From Magnetospirillum molischianum DSM 120 (GTDB lineage: Bacteria; Pseudomonadota; Alphaproteobacteria; Rhodospirillales; Magnetospirillaceae): 33,307 bases of DNA. The translations under genes were made by a program, and so were the position numbers. The notes below the pieces were generated by a model. That model was not told the origin of the DNA. It worked only from the letters and a program-made list of their open reading frames with translations, and did not search any database. The stretch lies in assembly GCF_000294655.1 (NCBI RefSeq), contig NZ_CAHP01000019.1, positions 1 to 33,307 of the forward strand, written 5' to 3'. Below, in pieces: positions 8,801-17,340 of this stretch. Position 1 is the first letter of the stretch; every line of letters starts with the position of its first letter.

Positions 8801-11800
8801 GAGTTTTCGGATTACTACAGCGCTCTAATCCAGTGGCATATGCTCCGTGAGCGGGCGATCGCGCGGGAAATCTTGGCAACGGACGTCCCGCCAGCAGCAT
8901 TCCAAGAGCAATACGAGGGTGCAGGTCCCGCTCGCTATTCGAACAATCGAGGTGTTGCCCTATTGCGCATGGAGGCTCTGCTCTGGGCCGATGGAGATGA
9001 TGGCTGCGCCGCTGACTTGGAAAATTGGGCAAAGACTGAACAATTGGCCTTTCCAAGCGTGATATGGACGCGTCTGGCTGAGTTGGCCGCATCGCGGCCG
9101 ACTCTCGCCGAATTCGCCCTTCTGTGTGCGGGCCGAGCCCGCGAGGCAACGGTAAGCGAGCGCCAGAACGCCGGCCAAACAGCCGATGATTTGATGGATA
9201 TCGCCAGGGCGCTCCTGCCCCTGGGGCCGACCGAGGCTGGCCATTACCTGCAAGAGGCCCTCGACCATGTGGGGCGGCTGAGCGACGAAATACACCCACA
9301 CCTGGATACTCTGCTTACCCTGGCGGAATGTGCTGGAACCGGCAGGTCTTCGGCACCAGAGGCGTATCGTTTGGCTCGGGCTGCCGAACTTCTGCATGCC
9401 TATAACGATCACAAATTCCCCTGGGAAAGGGTCACGACATCCGTTGCTCGACTGGATTTGCCCTCCGCCTTTACCGCAATCGCCCGTTGGGATGACCGGG
9501 GCGTCGAGGCCGTTCACTGGACGATATCGAGCCTTGCTCCGATGGCGATGCAGCTTGGCCGTCTTTCCCCGGAAACCCTCGTTGCGCTGCATGCCTTTGG
9601 TGGGTATTGGGACGGCAAAGACCGTGCCAAGCAGCTGTTTGCCGGTTTGCCTAACAAGGCGCGGCGTCAGACCGCTCTCGACATCCTGGTGTCCGACCAG
9701 GAACTCGACCGGATGGCGGCAGGAATGTCCTCCAAAGAGCTTCAGGCTGAAGCACGCCGCTACGGCTTGGTAAATGCGCGTCTGGAGTCGCTTACGACCC
9801 TGGGGCAAGACTCGGATCGGGAAGATAAAAAGGCGGCATCATTTTCGGTCGTAGAGAAAGAGCTACCGGATTTGGACAAGTTGCTGGAGGGCTTGGATCC
9901 GGGAACTGCCGCCGGCATCAACCAAGCCATATCCCGTTGGCGGGATGGTCGAGGCGGTATTGATATCGGTGACGTCTTTGCGGCGATGAGGGAACGTGTT
10001 CTCCGAAACAAGCGTGCCGACCATATTGGTGCTTTGGCCAATGGCGACCTTGAATTCGGCAGTTGGGCCATCGAGGCGCTGGAAGGGTGTCGGAAGGATT
10101 GGGGGTATGTCCCGAGTGTACAGGCCGCACTTAGGGCGGCGGTCAGAACCGTCATAGATAAAAAAGCAGAGGATTTGCTTCCGTTCATGGGCTGGGATCG
10201 GGATGACATCGGGCGATGTGTCGCCGTGGGTGGGGAAAGTCGCCCCCAACTGATCCGGCTCATGACGAATTCCATCTCCCAGCGGGTGCGCGACATTCCT
10301 ACCCGCGAATTGTTTCGATTCGTGAATCTTCTCGCGAAAGAATCCCTCTCAAAAGATGAGTCCCAGGAGGTTCTGACCTACGCCCTCGACCGGTTGGAAG
10401 GCCCCCTCCGTGATCAGGATGGCGATGGTCCCTGGTGCGATGACCTTGCCCCTCCGGCTTCGGATGAGGAAGCCGTTGCTGGGTTTCTGTACGCAATGCT
10501 GGCCTCGCCGGAGGCGGAAACCCGATGGCGGGCCGCCCATGCGGTGGTCCGATTAGGGCGCCTTGGCCAGTCTTCGCTGCTGGACGCCGTGGTGAAACTC
10601 TTGCCCCGGACGGAACTGCCCGCCTTCATCGGCGCCGGACTGCCCTTCTATGCTCTCCATGCCCGATTGTGGCTCCTGATCGCCCTGGCACGGTTGGCGG
10701 AGGACGCTCCTCAAGCCGTGATGCCCTATCGGGAAACGCTCATTTACTGGGCTTTGAACGCCGATGAGCCTCATGTCCTGATCCGCCATTTTGCCGCCCA
10801 GGCGGTTTTGGCCTTTGCGGTTCCGGGAGAGGCGGAGCTGGACGACGACGTCATCAAGCGACTGAGATCCGTCAATTCCAGCGCCATGGAGCCGGTGGCG
10901 TCAGATCAGACGCACTACACCGGGTATGATCTCCGACGAGGCCAAGGGCGGAGTCTGATGCCCTATGAGTTCGACGGGAATTGGATTGCCCCACTGGGAA
11001 ATGCCTTCGGCATTCATCCCGATGACGTGTCGGAGAGGGTTGAGAAATGGATCTGCGAACGCTGGGGTATTTCACTTCCAGACCACTATTTTGAGCCACG
11101 AAGCGGCAAGGAGCGACGCCATGGCATCGGGCGGGAGCAGTTATCGACTTTCGATTCCTACCGTTTCTATGTGTGCTGGCATGCACTGCTCTGCGCGGCG
11201 GGGGAACTGGTCCAGCAACTCCCTCCCGCACTCCGATACGAGGAGAATGGCTGGAAGGATTGGATCCGCCGCGTGGACCTGACGCGAGGCGATGGTCGCT
11301 GGCTTTCCGACCGGCGGGATCCGGTGCCGCTCAACCTCTGCCCGGAAATGGGAGAGGTAGGCTACAACCCGGAAAAGAGGGAGATTTGGGCATATTCCAT
11401 CGGGGCCGCTGACCTTGATGCCGTCCTGGGACTGAACGAAACACCGACGAATGAACTGGTCGTAGATGCCTGGTGGTTTCAGAGCCGCTACGAAAACAAA
11501 CAGCGTGTCCGCGTTAATTCGGCAATGGCTTCGCCCGCGACCAGCATGGCACTTCTCCGGACCTTACAGACGGCGGAGAATCTCGACGAGGATAGGGACG
11601 AGGTCCCAGACATCTTCAAGCTGAGAAACCTTGTCACCTCCACGGAACGGGACCGAGAGCTGGACGGCTTGGACGTGTTCGCCGGTGAGGTTTCCTGGCC
11701 ACCCCCAAAACCTAAACGCGAAATCCAACAACTCTTTGAGTTGCTGCCCGACAAGGATTTCCGGAATTGGTATCGGGGAACAATCCCTGTCATGCGGTCG

Positions 11801-12082
11801 GAAATTTGGGGCGCCCGTGTGGATGAACGACGCGGTGATTCGTCCAACAGCGGGCGCCGTGTGTCGGTCACGACACCATTCCTGAAAGAAATTCTTTCTC
11901 ATTTCGGCTGCGATCTGATCATCGAGGTGGAGCTCGAACGTGAATACGAAGACCAACCAGGACGGTACGATCACGAGCACATCGCCAATCGGTCCTACAA
12001 CCGAATCTACCTCCTGCGAGGCGCAACCGGACGCCTCCATACCCTTCACGGATCTGTGCGGCTTTGGCCGGAAGCTGATTGA
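5849..12082 (+). CDS. Giant STAND NTPase with N-terminal DUF4297/Cap4-like nuclease (Avs/AVAST-like defence protein)
   Basis: A 2077-residue protein with the build of anti-phage STAND sensors. Residues about 10-150 look like a PD-(D/E)xK nuclease of the DUF4297/Cap4 type: DGDDFHVLWTARRALRLLDP, SVEGVS (E42), LLVVDTAEYYG (D62) and YCQLKYST (Q82-x-K84), then PW-x-SGL. The NTPase core follows: Walker A QAPGGIGKT (288-296) and Walker B VVLLIIDAADN (387-397). The remainder (about 450-2077) is helical and repeat-rich; HEAT-like helices are visible near 1540-1660, and a conserved-looking block runs from about 1690 (YDLRRGQGRSLMPYEFDG) to the end. In Avs proteins the C-terminal repeats bind a phage protein, the NTPase oligomerises and the nuclease cuts DNA; applying this here is inference. 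A small gene follows directly. Confidence 0.85.
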   Translation: MADTNNLVRYRNDGDDFHVLWTARRALRLLDPTTDLVGVSVEGVSEREIHGKELAEGLLVVDTAEYYGSQDIRQARQIVYCQLKYSTRNPDAPWPVSGLAGTLEGFAASFREKVSELGAPEVLGKIRFQFVTNRPISPSVLAAFEAFRLGTSPKVIDKAVLDARNTLLSKTSLSEAEFRDFASLVQFLAEQPDRRSLTNLLAQDARRISLDSDATLRMKALVQDHTTSDKARDKVIDREKVLLAFRVTSDDLFPAPAKLEPAESAFQRTQEKDIASTILRAGWPVVIQAPGGIGKTILAQRLGGHMPPGSETILFDGFAAGDYRNYRTYRHRAARGVPQIVNQLAAKGLCDLLLPQNGLSEQTYLQELWRRLGQAAETVQAQSPDAVVLLIIDAADNLGMAAEGASDSSFAEALLQEAPPQGCRIVALARPHRVEQYLRPRQEAISIYLQPFSVAESGQLLRTKFPEASDEQVALFHHFTDCNPRVQANALRVASDLAALCESLGPMVETAETLVKGQLDSAFHKVLREQAVGDEFDRLGAALAMLPPPVPLTTLAQASGLTEDAIRSFVADFANGRPILIRNDAVQFQDEPTETWFKDKFANATAHWETMADRLEPSADTDAYVAAILPIVLHQAGRHDRLMELALGDASPEAADPVERRAIVLQRVTYGLRVAASRGRTTDTAKLLVRAAEEVAADDRQVAFLNRHADLIGHLAAPEVVAEHVFRHRPWRESGKAFIACAAMLSAKPLGLPEARQYFRLAMQWLRDWAAERRARPDDHSREGLKPAEVALYAAVISRLNGPLDMARFLGYWSGDMPFLAGGVVATQMLDNGDQNILEDLLADEGAPLLVRLAVNRELVERCITPPADSTQRLLDELLVEPTPIELPDQLDGSPIFPAIASVAEAAMRAKCPSVSIQDLLARYPVPHERAYTHYDPGGKRNALLRMASMAAIMEGRELTIKDVVPSRLRETWEKNRGHGRDEREFSDYYSALIQWHMLRERAIAREILATDVPPAAFQEQYEGAGPARYSNNRGVALLRMEALLWADGDDGCAADLENWAKTEQLAFPSVIWTRLAELAASRPTLAEFALLCAGRAREATVSERQNAGQTADDLMDIARALLPLGPTEAGHYLQEALDHVGRLSDEIHPHLDTLLTLAECAGTGRSSAPEAYRLARAAELLHAYNDHKFPWERVTTSVARLDLPSAFTAIARWDDRGVEAVHWTISSLAPMAMQLGRLSPETLVALHAFGGYWDGKDRAKQLFAGLPNKARRQTALDILVSDQELDRMAAGMSSKELQAEARRYGLVNARLESLTTLGQDSDREDKKAASFSVVEKELPDLDKLLEGLDPGTAAGINQAISRWRDGRGGIDIGDVFAAMRERVLRNKRADHIGALANGDLEFGSWAIEALEGCRKDWGYVPSVQAALRAAVRTVIDKKAEDLLPFMGWDRDDIGRCVAVGGESRPQLIRLMTNSISQRVRDIPTRELFRFVNLLAKESLSKDESQEVLTYALDRLEGPLRDQDGDGPWCDDLAPPASDEEAVAGFLYAMLASPEAETRWRAAHAVVRLGRLGQSSLLDAVVKLLPRTELPAFIGAGLPFYALHARLWLLIALARLAEDAPQAVMPYRETLIYWALNADEPHVLIRHFAAQAVLAFAVPGEAELDDDVIKRLRSVNSSAMEPVASDQTHYTGYDLRRGQGRSLMPYEFDGNWIAPLGNAFGIHPDDVSERVEKWICERWGISLPDHYFEPRSGKERRHGIGREQLSTFDSYRFYVCWHALLCAAGELVQQLPPALRYEENGWKDWIRRVDLTRGDGRWLSDRRDPVPLNLCPEMGEVGYNPEKREIWAYSIGAADLDAVLGLNETPTNELVVDAWWFQSRYENKQRVRVNSAMASPATSMALLRTLQTAENLDEDRDEVPDIFKLRNLVTSTERDRELDGLDVFAGEVSWPPPKPKREIQQLFELLPDKDFRNWYRGTIPVMRSEIWGARVDERRGDSSNSGRRVSVTTPFLKEILSHFGCDLIIEVELEREYEDQPGRYDHEHIANRSYNRIYLLRGATGRLHTLHGSVRLWPEAD

Positions 12083-12092
12083 TGCGCTACAG

Positions 12093-12521
12093 TTGGAACC
12101 GACAGACACACTCGGCCGGTGGATGGCTTATTATCTTGCGGAACGTCTGTTGGATGCTGAACGAGCGTCAGGCCCGGAGAAGGCTAGCCTGGAGCGAGAG
12201 CTCTTCGAGCAGATTCTCCAACTCTGGAAACACCGGGGAAACTGGCCGACACATCAACGCCCGTTTCGCGAAACGGATGACTTGGCCGACAAGCTGAGGA
12301 CTTTCATCGACCGTTCGCGCCCCTGGTATTTCGCGCAAAATGCCAGGGCTTCAAATCACTCTCCCGAAGACTGGATTGATAAGGCGCAGGCACTCGACGT
12401 CGCTGCCCGCGATCTCATCGCTTGGTGCATGAATTATGCTGTCGCGGAGACTTCGGGTGACGATGCCGCGTGGGCTGACGATCACGTCGCCCAACAGCTT
12501 GAAATAATCATCGCCCTATGA
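12093..12521 (+). CDS. Small helical partner protein of the STAND NTPase
   Basis: Follows the STAND gene so closely that they must be co-transcribed. The frame is open from a GTG at 11940, but that would overlap the big gene by 143 bases with low-complexity sequence. Protein-like sequence begins around FGRKLIDALQLEPTDTLGRW. The TTG at 12093 (142 aa) is the start I prefer; it has no strong ribosome site and may depend on coupling to the upstream stop at 12080-12082. Motifs: DTLGRWMAYYLAERLLDAE, ELFEQILQLWKHR and a later AARDLIAWCM helix. There is no membrane segment. I recall similar short RWMA-x-Y / LWKHR proteins beside large STAND genes, but cannot cite a family. Likely an accessory or regulator of the defence protein. 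Confidence 0.65.
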   Translation: MEPTDTLGRWMAYYLAERLLDAERASGPEKASLERELFEQILQLWKHRGNWPTHQRPFRETDDLADKLRTFIDRSRPWYFAQNARASNHSPEDWIDKAQALDVAARDLIAWCMNYAVAETSGDDAAWADDHVAQQLEIIIAL

Positions 12522-12861
12522 GGGTGTACTTATAAATGATTCCAGGTGAACAGGGGATGACCGATCAAAGTGCCGACGATCCGCTCCAGAGCGGCATCGT
12601 TCCGGCCGACCGTTCCCAGAATAGCGGTCACCGCGACCGAACCCAGAACCCGATCTGACCCGCTATCACGCTGCCCCTCTACACCCCGAGAGCCCATGGA
12701 ATCACGAACCCGACATCCGCGCCAGTTTCCGGAAGCGTCCATATGAGCTGATTTGTTTTGGGCCTTATCGCCGCAGAACGTATTCGCGAGGCGATAGCCT
12801 CGTGCCGTATTGAAGCAAAGTAAAACGTCGTCCGTGAAAAATTCGGTTCAGCCCTCCAGGA
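12522..12861 (-). other. Intergenic remnant region between defence module and IS5
   Basis: 340 bases without a convincing gene. On the minus strand short frames remain: one reads LIWTLPETGADVGFVIPWAL then stops (same peptide as the fragment at 5515-5749), and another reads SVAVTAILGTVGRNDAALER to a stop at 12530. A 6-bp hairpin (CGAGGC, GATA, GCCTCG) lies at 12787-12802. The region looks like debris of the same small element found on the left side of the module. Confidence 0.5.
12720..12742 (-). repeat. Copy 2 of the dispersed TTCCGGAA-centred repeat
   Basis: Differs from copy 1 at one base of 23. Same orientation as copy 1, so the two copies flank the STAND module (about 7.1 kb apart) as direct repeats. 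On the minus strand it encodes W-T-LPETG. Confidence 0.6.
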
Positions 12862-14346
12862 TCAGACGGGCTGAGCGTTCAGGTTGTGCCTTTCGGCCCT
12901 GAGGACGGCCCGGATCATGGACAACAAAAGCCTCAGCCAGCGGAGCAGGAGGCGGAAGTTGTGTCCGGCGCCGCAGAGGATGGCGTTGATGCGGTCGCCG
13001 CTCTTTCCCTTGAGGAAGTTCCGCCCGAGAAGGCCGTCGTTTTTCATGTGGCCGATGACGGGTTCGATGGCGCTGCGGCGGCGCAGTTCGCGGCGAATGG
13101 CGTTGGTCGGGGCCTTGTTGCCGGAGATCCAGACCTTGAAGCGATCGAGGCCGTGGCCGCGATAGCCCTTGTCGACATAGATGCGGCGGGCGGTGACGCC
13201 GGTCCAGGCTTCGGTGGCCTCGACGGCAGCCTTGAGGGTATAGCCGTCATAGGGGTTGCCGTGGCGAGCGTCGATATGCAGGACGAAGTGACCTCCGGCG
13301 GCCGGGCGGTTGGTGGTGGTGACGGTGACCTTGCAGCCGAATTCGTAGGGCTTGGCGGCCTTGCCCTTGCCGATGCATTCGACCTCGGGGGCGTGGAGGG
13401 AATAGACCTTCGGCAAGGGATCGCGGCGTTGTTGGGTCATCACCCGTTCGGCCAGCCACAGGGGGCGCTTGAAGGCGTCGGTCAGGGCCTCGTTGCCGGC
13501 GATCTTGCGGCGAATGTCGCGGATCACCCGCCCCGGATAGGTCTTCAGCCGCCGCAATTCGCGGCGCGCCCGGTTGAACTGCTTGGCGTGGGCGTGTAGC
13601 GGCCCTGCTTCATCGCCGCCCGCTTGCCGACGCGGGCGTGGCTCTGGCGAAGGCCGATGCCCCACTCTTGGGCCAGCGCCACCAACTTTTCCCGGGCCCG
13701 CTGCATCAGCTTGGCGTCGGTCGGGAAGGTCACCGCCTTGGGCTGAACGGTGGTATCGACCGTCACCCGCTCCATGTCTTCGGCCTGAAGAGCGCCGGCC
13801 CGGTGGGCGGCGGCCAGGCTCTCCTGCACCAGGGCCGACAGGTCATCGGCGCCGATGCGCTGACGCCAGCGGGTCATCGAGGAGCGGTCCACCGGCAGGG
13901 CGTGCTGGAAGAAGGGTTCGCCGCAGAAATACTGGAAATACGGATCGCAGACCCAGCGATCGCACACCGCCTCGTCAGAGACGGCCGTACATGTGCTTGA
14001 GCAGGTGCAATCCCACCATCAGTCGGGTCGGAACACCCGGGCGCCCCGTTTCCGCGTAAAGCGGCGCGAACCGCTCGTCGAAAAAGCCCCAGGCGACCAA
14101 ACCCGCCAGCCGGACCAAGTCGTGGCGCAGGTTGATGATCTGGTCGAGCCGCGACCGGAACAGGTCGCCCTCGGTCTGCGGCGGTCTCTTGTGCGGCGTC
14201 ATCTCTCCTCCCCGAGCGGCTCTGAGAGAATGCAATCACAACCGATGGGGGGCGTAAAGGGGCAAGGTTGGGATACGAAATTTGCCGGGAATCGGGGGGA
14301 CACGACGCCGAATCTGGCAAATTCGATTACTTCGCCACAGCCCTAA
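12845..14346 (-). mobile_element. IS5-family element (decayed), right border of the defence module
   Basis: About 1.5 kb around the broken transposase. I could not find a convincing pair of terminal inverted repeats, so both ends are estimates. The right end is probably near GGCAAATTCGATTACTTCGC (14316-14335). Confidence 0.5.
12862..14235 (-). pseudogene. IS5-family transposase, two frameshifts
   Basis: Three consecutive minus-strand fragments make one IS5-group DDE transposase. Fragment 1 (14235-13975): MTPHKRPPQTEGDLFRSRLD to LKHMYG. Fragment 2 (about 13967-13600): VSDEAVCDRW, DPYFQYFCGEPFFQH and TVDTTVQPKAVTFPTDAK (first Asp). Fragment 3 (about 13600-12862): HAKQFNRARRELRR, ECIGKGKAAKPYEFG, VDKGYRGHG (second Asp) and RRRSAIEPVIGHMK (Glu). 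All catalytic residues are present, but the frames are broken near 13970 (one extra base) and near 13600 (two extra bases, or one missing). It is therefore inactive unless these are sequencing errors. Confidence 0.85.
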
Positions 14347-14784
14347 ACCCAGGTGACAGGCCGGGCTTGGGGTTATTCACGGACGACTAAAACATCCTGT
14401 CCATAACGATTAGCATCGGCGCCTTCTCTGGCTCCGAGTCTGTGTGTGAGGTGCCTGAGGCAGACTGACAATTATCTCTGTTAAAACAATAGTAATGAAT
14501 GCTACATTTTAATGTATTAACTATGTTTTTATTTAAATTACTAATTTATTTATTAATTTCTATTAAAAATAGAATATGTAAGCAGATTTAATATTTATTA
14601 AGTATTTTCCGTATCTATAATTTTTTTCATGAAACGGGCAGCGTATTTAAGCGAAAATCAATTCGCGGAGTGATAAACCGATGGGAAACCCCAAGCCTAT
14701 CGGTCGGAGATGCAGTCCCCGATCCGTTGAGGCGGGAACAGTTGGTCGCTACGTTGTGGTCTCGGCCTTGCGCACGTTTCAGCC
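14346..14784. promoter_or_regulatory. Very AT-rich intergenic leader of the P-type ATPase operon
   Basis: 439 bases without a gene. Bases about 14461-14640 are far richer in A+T than any other stretch of this window, with runs such as TTTATTTAAATTAC and TAATTTTTTTC. This is a likely site for promoter elements and for binding of an AT-specific nucleoid protein. A hairpin follows closer to the gene (14677-14704). No known riboswitch consensus was recognised. Confidence 0.5.
14677..14704 (+). promoter_or_regulatory. Leader hairpin before the P-type ATPase
   Basis: ACCGATGGG, ten-base loop, CCTATCGGT: nine base pairs with one G-U. It starts 108 bases before the ATG. The loop carries CCCC, which could pair with nearby GGG. 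There is no downstream T run, so it is not a terminator in this direction; it may be part of a structured 5' leader. Confidence 0.3.
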
Positions 14785-17322
14785 ATGACCACAACAATCC
14801 AGGGCTTGAGCGAGTCGGAGGCTAAGGCTAGGCAAAAGGCCGAGGGTTTCAACGAGCTGCCTCGACCGGAGCGGCGCACACCGTTGCGCATTATCATCGA
14901 GGTCGTTCGCGAACCGATGCTGGCGCTGCTCCTGGGTGGCGGCGCGATTTACTTGGTGATCGGGGATCACAAGGATGCTCTGATCCTGCTCGCCTTCGCG
15001 ACGCTGTCCGTGGCCATCACCGTAATCCAGGAGACCCGCACCGAACGGGTTCTCGACGCGTTGCGCGACCTCACCAGCCCGCGCGCCTTGGTGATCCGCG
15101 ATGGACTGCGCAAGCGGATCGCTGGGCGCGACGTGGTGCGGGGCGATGTCGTCGTGCTGGCGGAGGGCGACCGGGTGCCGGCCGACGCGGTGCTGCTCGA
15201 AAGCGATGACCTTCAGACCGACGAATCGCTGTTGACCGGCGAGCCGGTACCAGTGCGCAAGATCGCCAAGGGGGACGAAGCGCTGCCCGATAGCCCCCGC
15301 CCCGGCGGTGACGACCTGCCATGGGTGTTCTCCGGTTCGCTGGTGGTGCGTGGCACGGGGATCGGCGAGGTCGCAGCGATCGGCACGCAAAGCGAGATCG
15401 GCAAGATCGGTCAGTCACTGCGGACGCTGGAGACCGAACCGCCGCGCCTTCAGGCCCAGACCCGCCGGCTGGTCCGGCTGTTCGGTATGGTCGGCGGTGC
15501 GGTCAGCCTTCTGGTAGTGGTGCTGTATGGCACCTTGCGCGGCAGCTGGCTCGACGCGGTGCTGGCCGGCATCGTGCTCGGCATGTCGATGCTGCCCCAG
15601 GAATTTCCGATCGTCCTCACCGTGTTCATGGCGATGGGGGCGTGGCGGATATCAAAGGCGCGGGTGCTGACCCGGCGCGCAGCGGCAATCGAAACTCTGG
15701 GCTCGGCAACGGTGCTCTGCACCGACAAGACCGGCACCCTGACCGAGAACCGCATGACGATCGTCGAGTTGCGTCTGCCTAGTGCCGAGACACTTCACCT
15801 CACCGACGCCCAAGGTGCGGCGCCGCCACCGGAGGCTTTCGCCCCCTTGCTCGAGTTCGGACGCCTCGCCAGCGCGCCGATTCCCTTCGACCCGATGGAC
15901 AAGGCATTTCACCAGCAGGCGGCGGGCGTGGTTCGGTACGGTCCGGAATGGCAGATCGTCCATACGTATGGGCTTCGTCCCGGCCTGCTGGCGATGTCGC
16001 AGATCTGGCGGGCGGGTGACGCGAAAATTGTCGCCGCCAAGGGGGCGCCCGAGGCCATCGCCGATCTGTGCCACCTCGGTGAGCCGGAGCGCGCCGCGTT
16101 GACGACGGCAATGGAGGCGATGGCTGCCGAGGGGCTGCGGGTCTTAGGCGTTGCCCGCGCCGCTTTCAGCGGCGATGCCTGGCCCGAGACGCAGCACGAT
16201 TTCGCCTTCGAGTTCCTCGGCCTCGTCGGCCTTGCCGATCCGCTTCGGCCCAGCGTGCCCGCGGCGGTCAGCGAATGCCGCTCGGCTGGGATCCGCGTGG
16301 TGATGATCACTGGCGACTACTCCGCGACCGCCCGGGCGATTGCCGGTCAGGCCGGTCTTGATGCCCTTGATCTGGTGACGGGGGAAGAGCTCAACAAAAT
16401 GAGCGATGCCGACCTGGCTCAGCGGGTGCGGACCGCGACGGTCTATGCCCGGATCATGCCGGAGCAGAAGTTGCGCATCGTCACCGCGCTGAAGGACGCG
16501 GGCGAGATCGTGGCGATGACCGGCGACGGCGTCAACGACGCGCCATCGCTCAAGGCGGCGCATATCGGTATCGCCATGGGCGGGCGCGGCACCGACGTGG
16601 CGCGCGAGGCAGCCTCGATCGTCCTGCTCGACGACGATTTCGGCTCGATTGTCACCGCCATCCGATTGGGTCGGCGAATCTACGACAATCTGCGCAAGGC
16701 GATGGGTTTCATTTTCGCGGTGCATGTGCCGATCGCCGGAATGGCGCTGCTGCCGCTGCTGTTCGGCCTGCCGATCATGTTCGGACCGATGCACATCGCC
16801 TTTCTTGAGATGGTGATCGATCCGGTCTGCTCGCTGGTGTTTGAGGCCGAGACCGAAGAGAAAAATGTGATGAGCAAGAAGCCGCGCCCCCGCGACGAGC
16901 CGCTATTCTCGGGTTCGCTGATCGCCTGGAGCCTGTTGCAGGGATTCGTCGCCCTCGGCTTGGTCGGCGGCATCTTCTTCGTCGCCCTCGACCGGGGCAT
17001 GCCCGAGGCCGAGGTCCGTGCGCTGACCTTTTTCTCCCTGGTGCTCTCGAGCGTCAGCCTGATCTTCGTCAACCGCTCGTTCGGGGCTTCTCTGGTCACC
17101 GCGCTCGGACGGCCAAACCGGGCGCTGGTTCTGGTTCTGCTCGCCGTGACGGTGATGCTGGGCCTGACGCTGTTGTGGCCATTCGCCAGCACTCTGTTCC
17201 GGTTTGGGCCGTTGCATCCGCATGATCTCGCGGTGACGGCGGGGGCCGGACTCGCCCTTCTGCTGATCCTCGAATTCGTCAAACTGCTGCGGTCGAGATC
17301 GCGACCAAGGGAACAAAATTAA
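14785..17322 (+). CDS. P-type cation-transporting ATPase (P2-like)
   Basis: Inner-membrane ATP-driven cation pump, 845 aa. Actuator motif LLTGEPVPV (TGE at 151-153), phosphorylation motif CTDKTGTLTEN with Asp at about 314, nucleotide-domain KGAPE (from about 419) and hinge MTGDGVNDAPSLK (about 578-590). Hydrophobic segments fit the usual two helices before the actuator, two before the P domain and six at the C-terminus. The helix-4 motif is PQEFP (271-275) instead of PEGLP of Ca2+ pumps or PEMLP of Mg2+ pumps; helix 6 carries MVIDPVCSLVFE. The ion is therefore not assignable, with Ca2+ or another divalent metal likely by family. It leads a tight gene run with a cytochrome b-like protein and an AI-2E permease. 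The upstream leader is unusually AT-rich. Confidence 0.88.
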   Translation: MTTTIQGLSESEAKARQKAEGFNELPRPERRTPLRIIIEVVREPMLALLLGGGAIYLVIGDHKDALILLAFATLSVAITVIQETRTERVLDALRDLTSPRALVIRDGLRKRIAGRDVVRGDVVVLAEGDRVPADAVLLESDDLQTDESLLTGEPVPVRKIAKGDEALPDSPRPGGDDLPWVFSGSLVVRGTGIGEVAAIGTQSEIGKIGQSLRTLETEPPRLQAQTRRLVRLFGMVGGAVSLLVVVLYGTLRGSWLDAVLAGIVLGMSMLPQEFPIVLTVFMAMGAWRISKARVLTRRAAAIETLGSATVLCTDKTGTLTENRMTIVELRLPSAETLHLTDAQGAAPPPEAFAPLLEFGRLASAPIPFDPMDKAFHQQAAGVVRYGPEWQIVHTYGLRPGLLAMSQIWRAGDAKIVAAKGAPEAIADLCHLGEPERAALTTAMEAMAAEGLRVLGVARAAFSGDAWPETQHDFAFEFLGLVGLADPLRPSVPAAVSECRSAGIRVVMITGDYSATARAIAGQAGLDALDLVTGEELNKMSDADLAQRVRTATVYARIMPEQKLRIVTALKDAGEIVAMTGDGVNDAPSLKAAHIGIAMGGRGTDVAREAASIVLLDDDFGSIVTAIRLGRRIYDNLRKAMGFIFAVHVPIAGMALLPLLFGLPIMFGPMHIAFLEMVIDPVCSLVFEAETEEKNVMSKKPRPRDEPLFSGSLIAWSLLQGFVALGLVGGIFFVALDRGMPEAEVRALTFFSLVLSSVSLIFVNRSFGASLVTALGRPNRALVLVLLAVTVMLGLTLLWPFASTLFRFGPLHPHDLAVTAGAGLALLLILEFVKLLRSRSRPREQN

Positions 17323-17340
17323 ATCGGAAAGGATAGCGGC

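Noticed and set aside
12530-12742. A 70-codon minus-strand frame next to the IS5 element, starting MDASGNW
   Set aside because: Its first half overlaps the W-x-LPETG peptide in another frame, which is conserved in three places and so is more likely the real one; the whole region looks like debris.
12815-14345. CAGCCCT near both ends of the IS5 element, tested as terminal inverted repeats
   Set aside because: The two copies are in the same orientation, so they are not inverted repeats; true ends were not found.
14640-14784. Riboswitch (Mn, Mg, cobalamin or fluoride type) in front of the ATPase
   Set aside because: A hairpin is present but no conserved core of these classes could be matched by eye.
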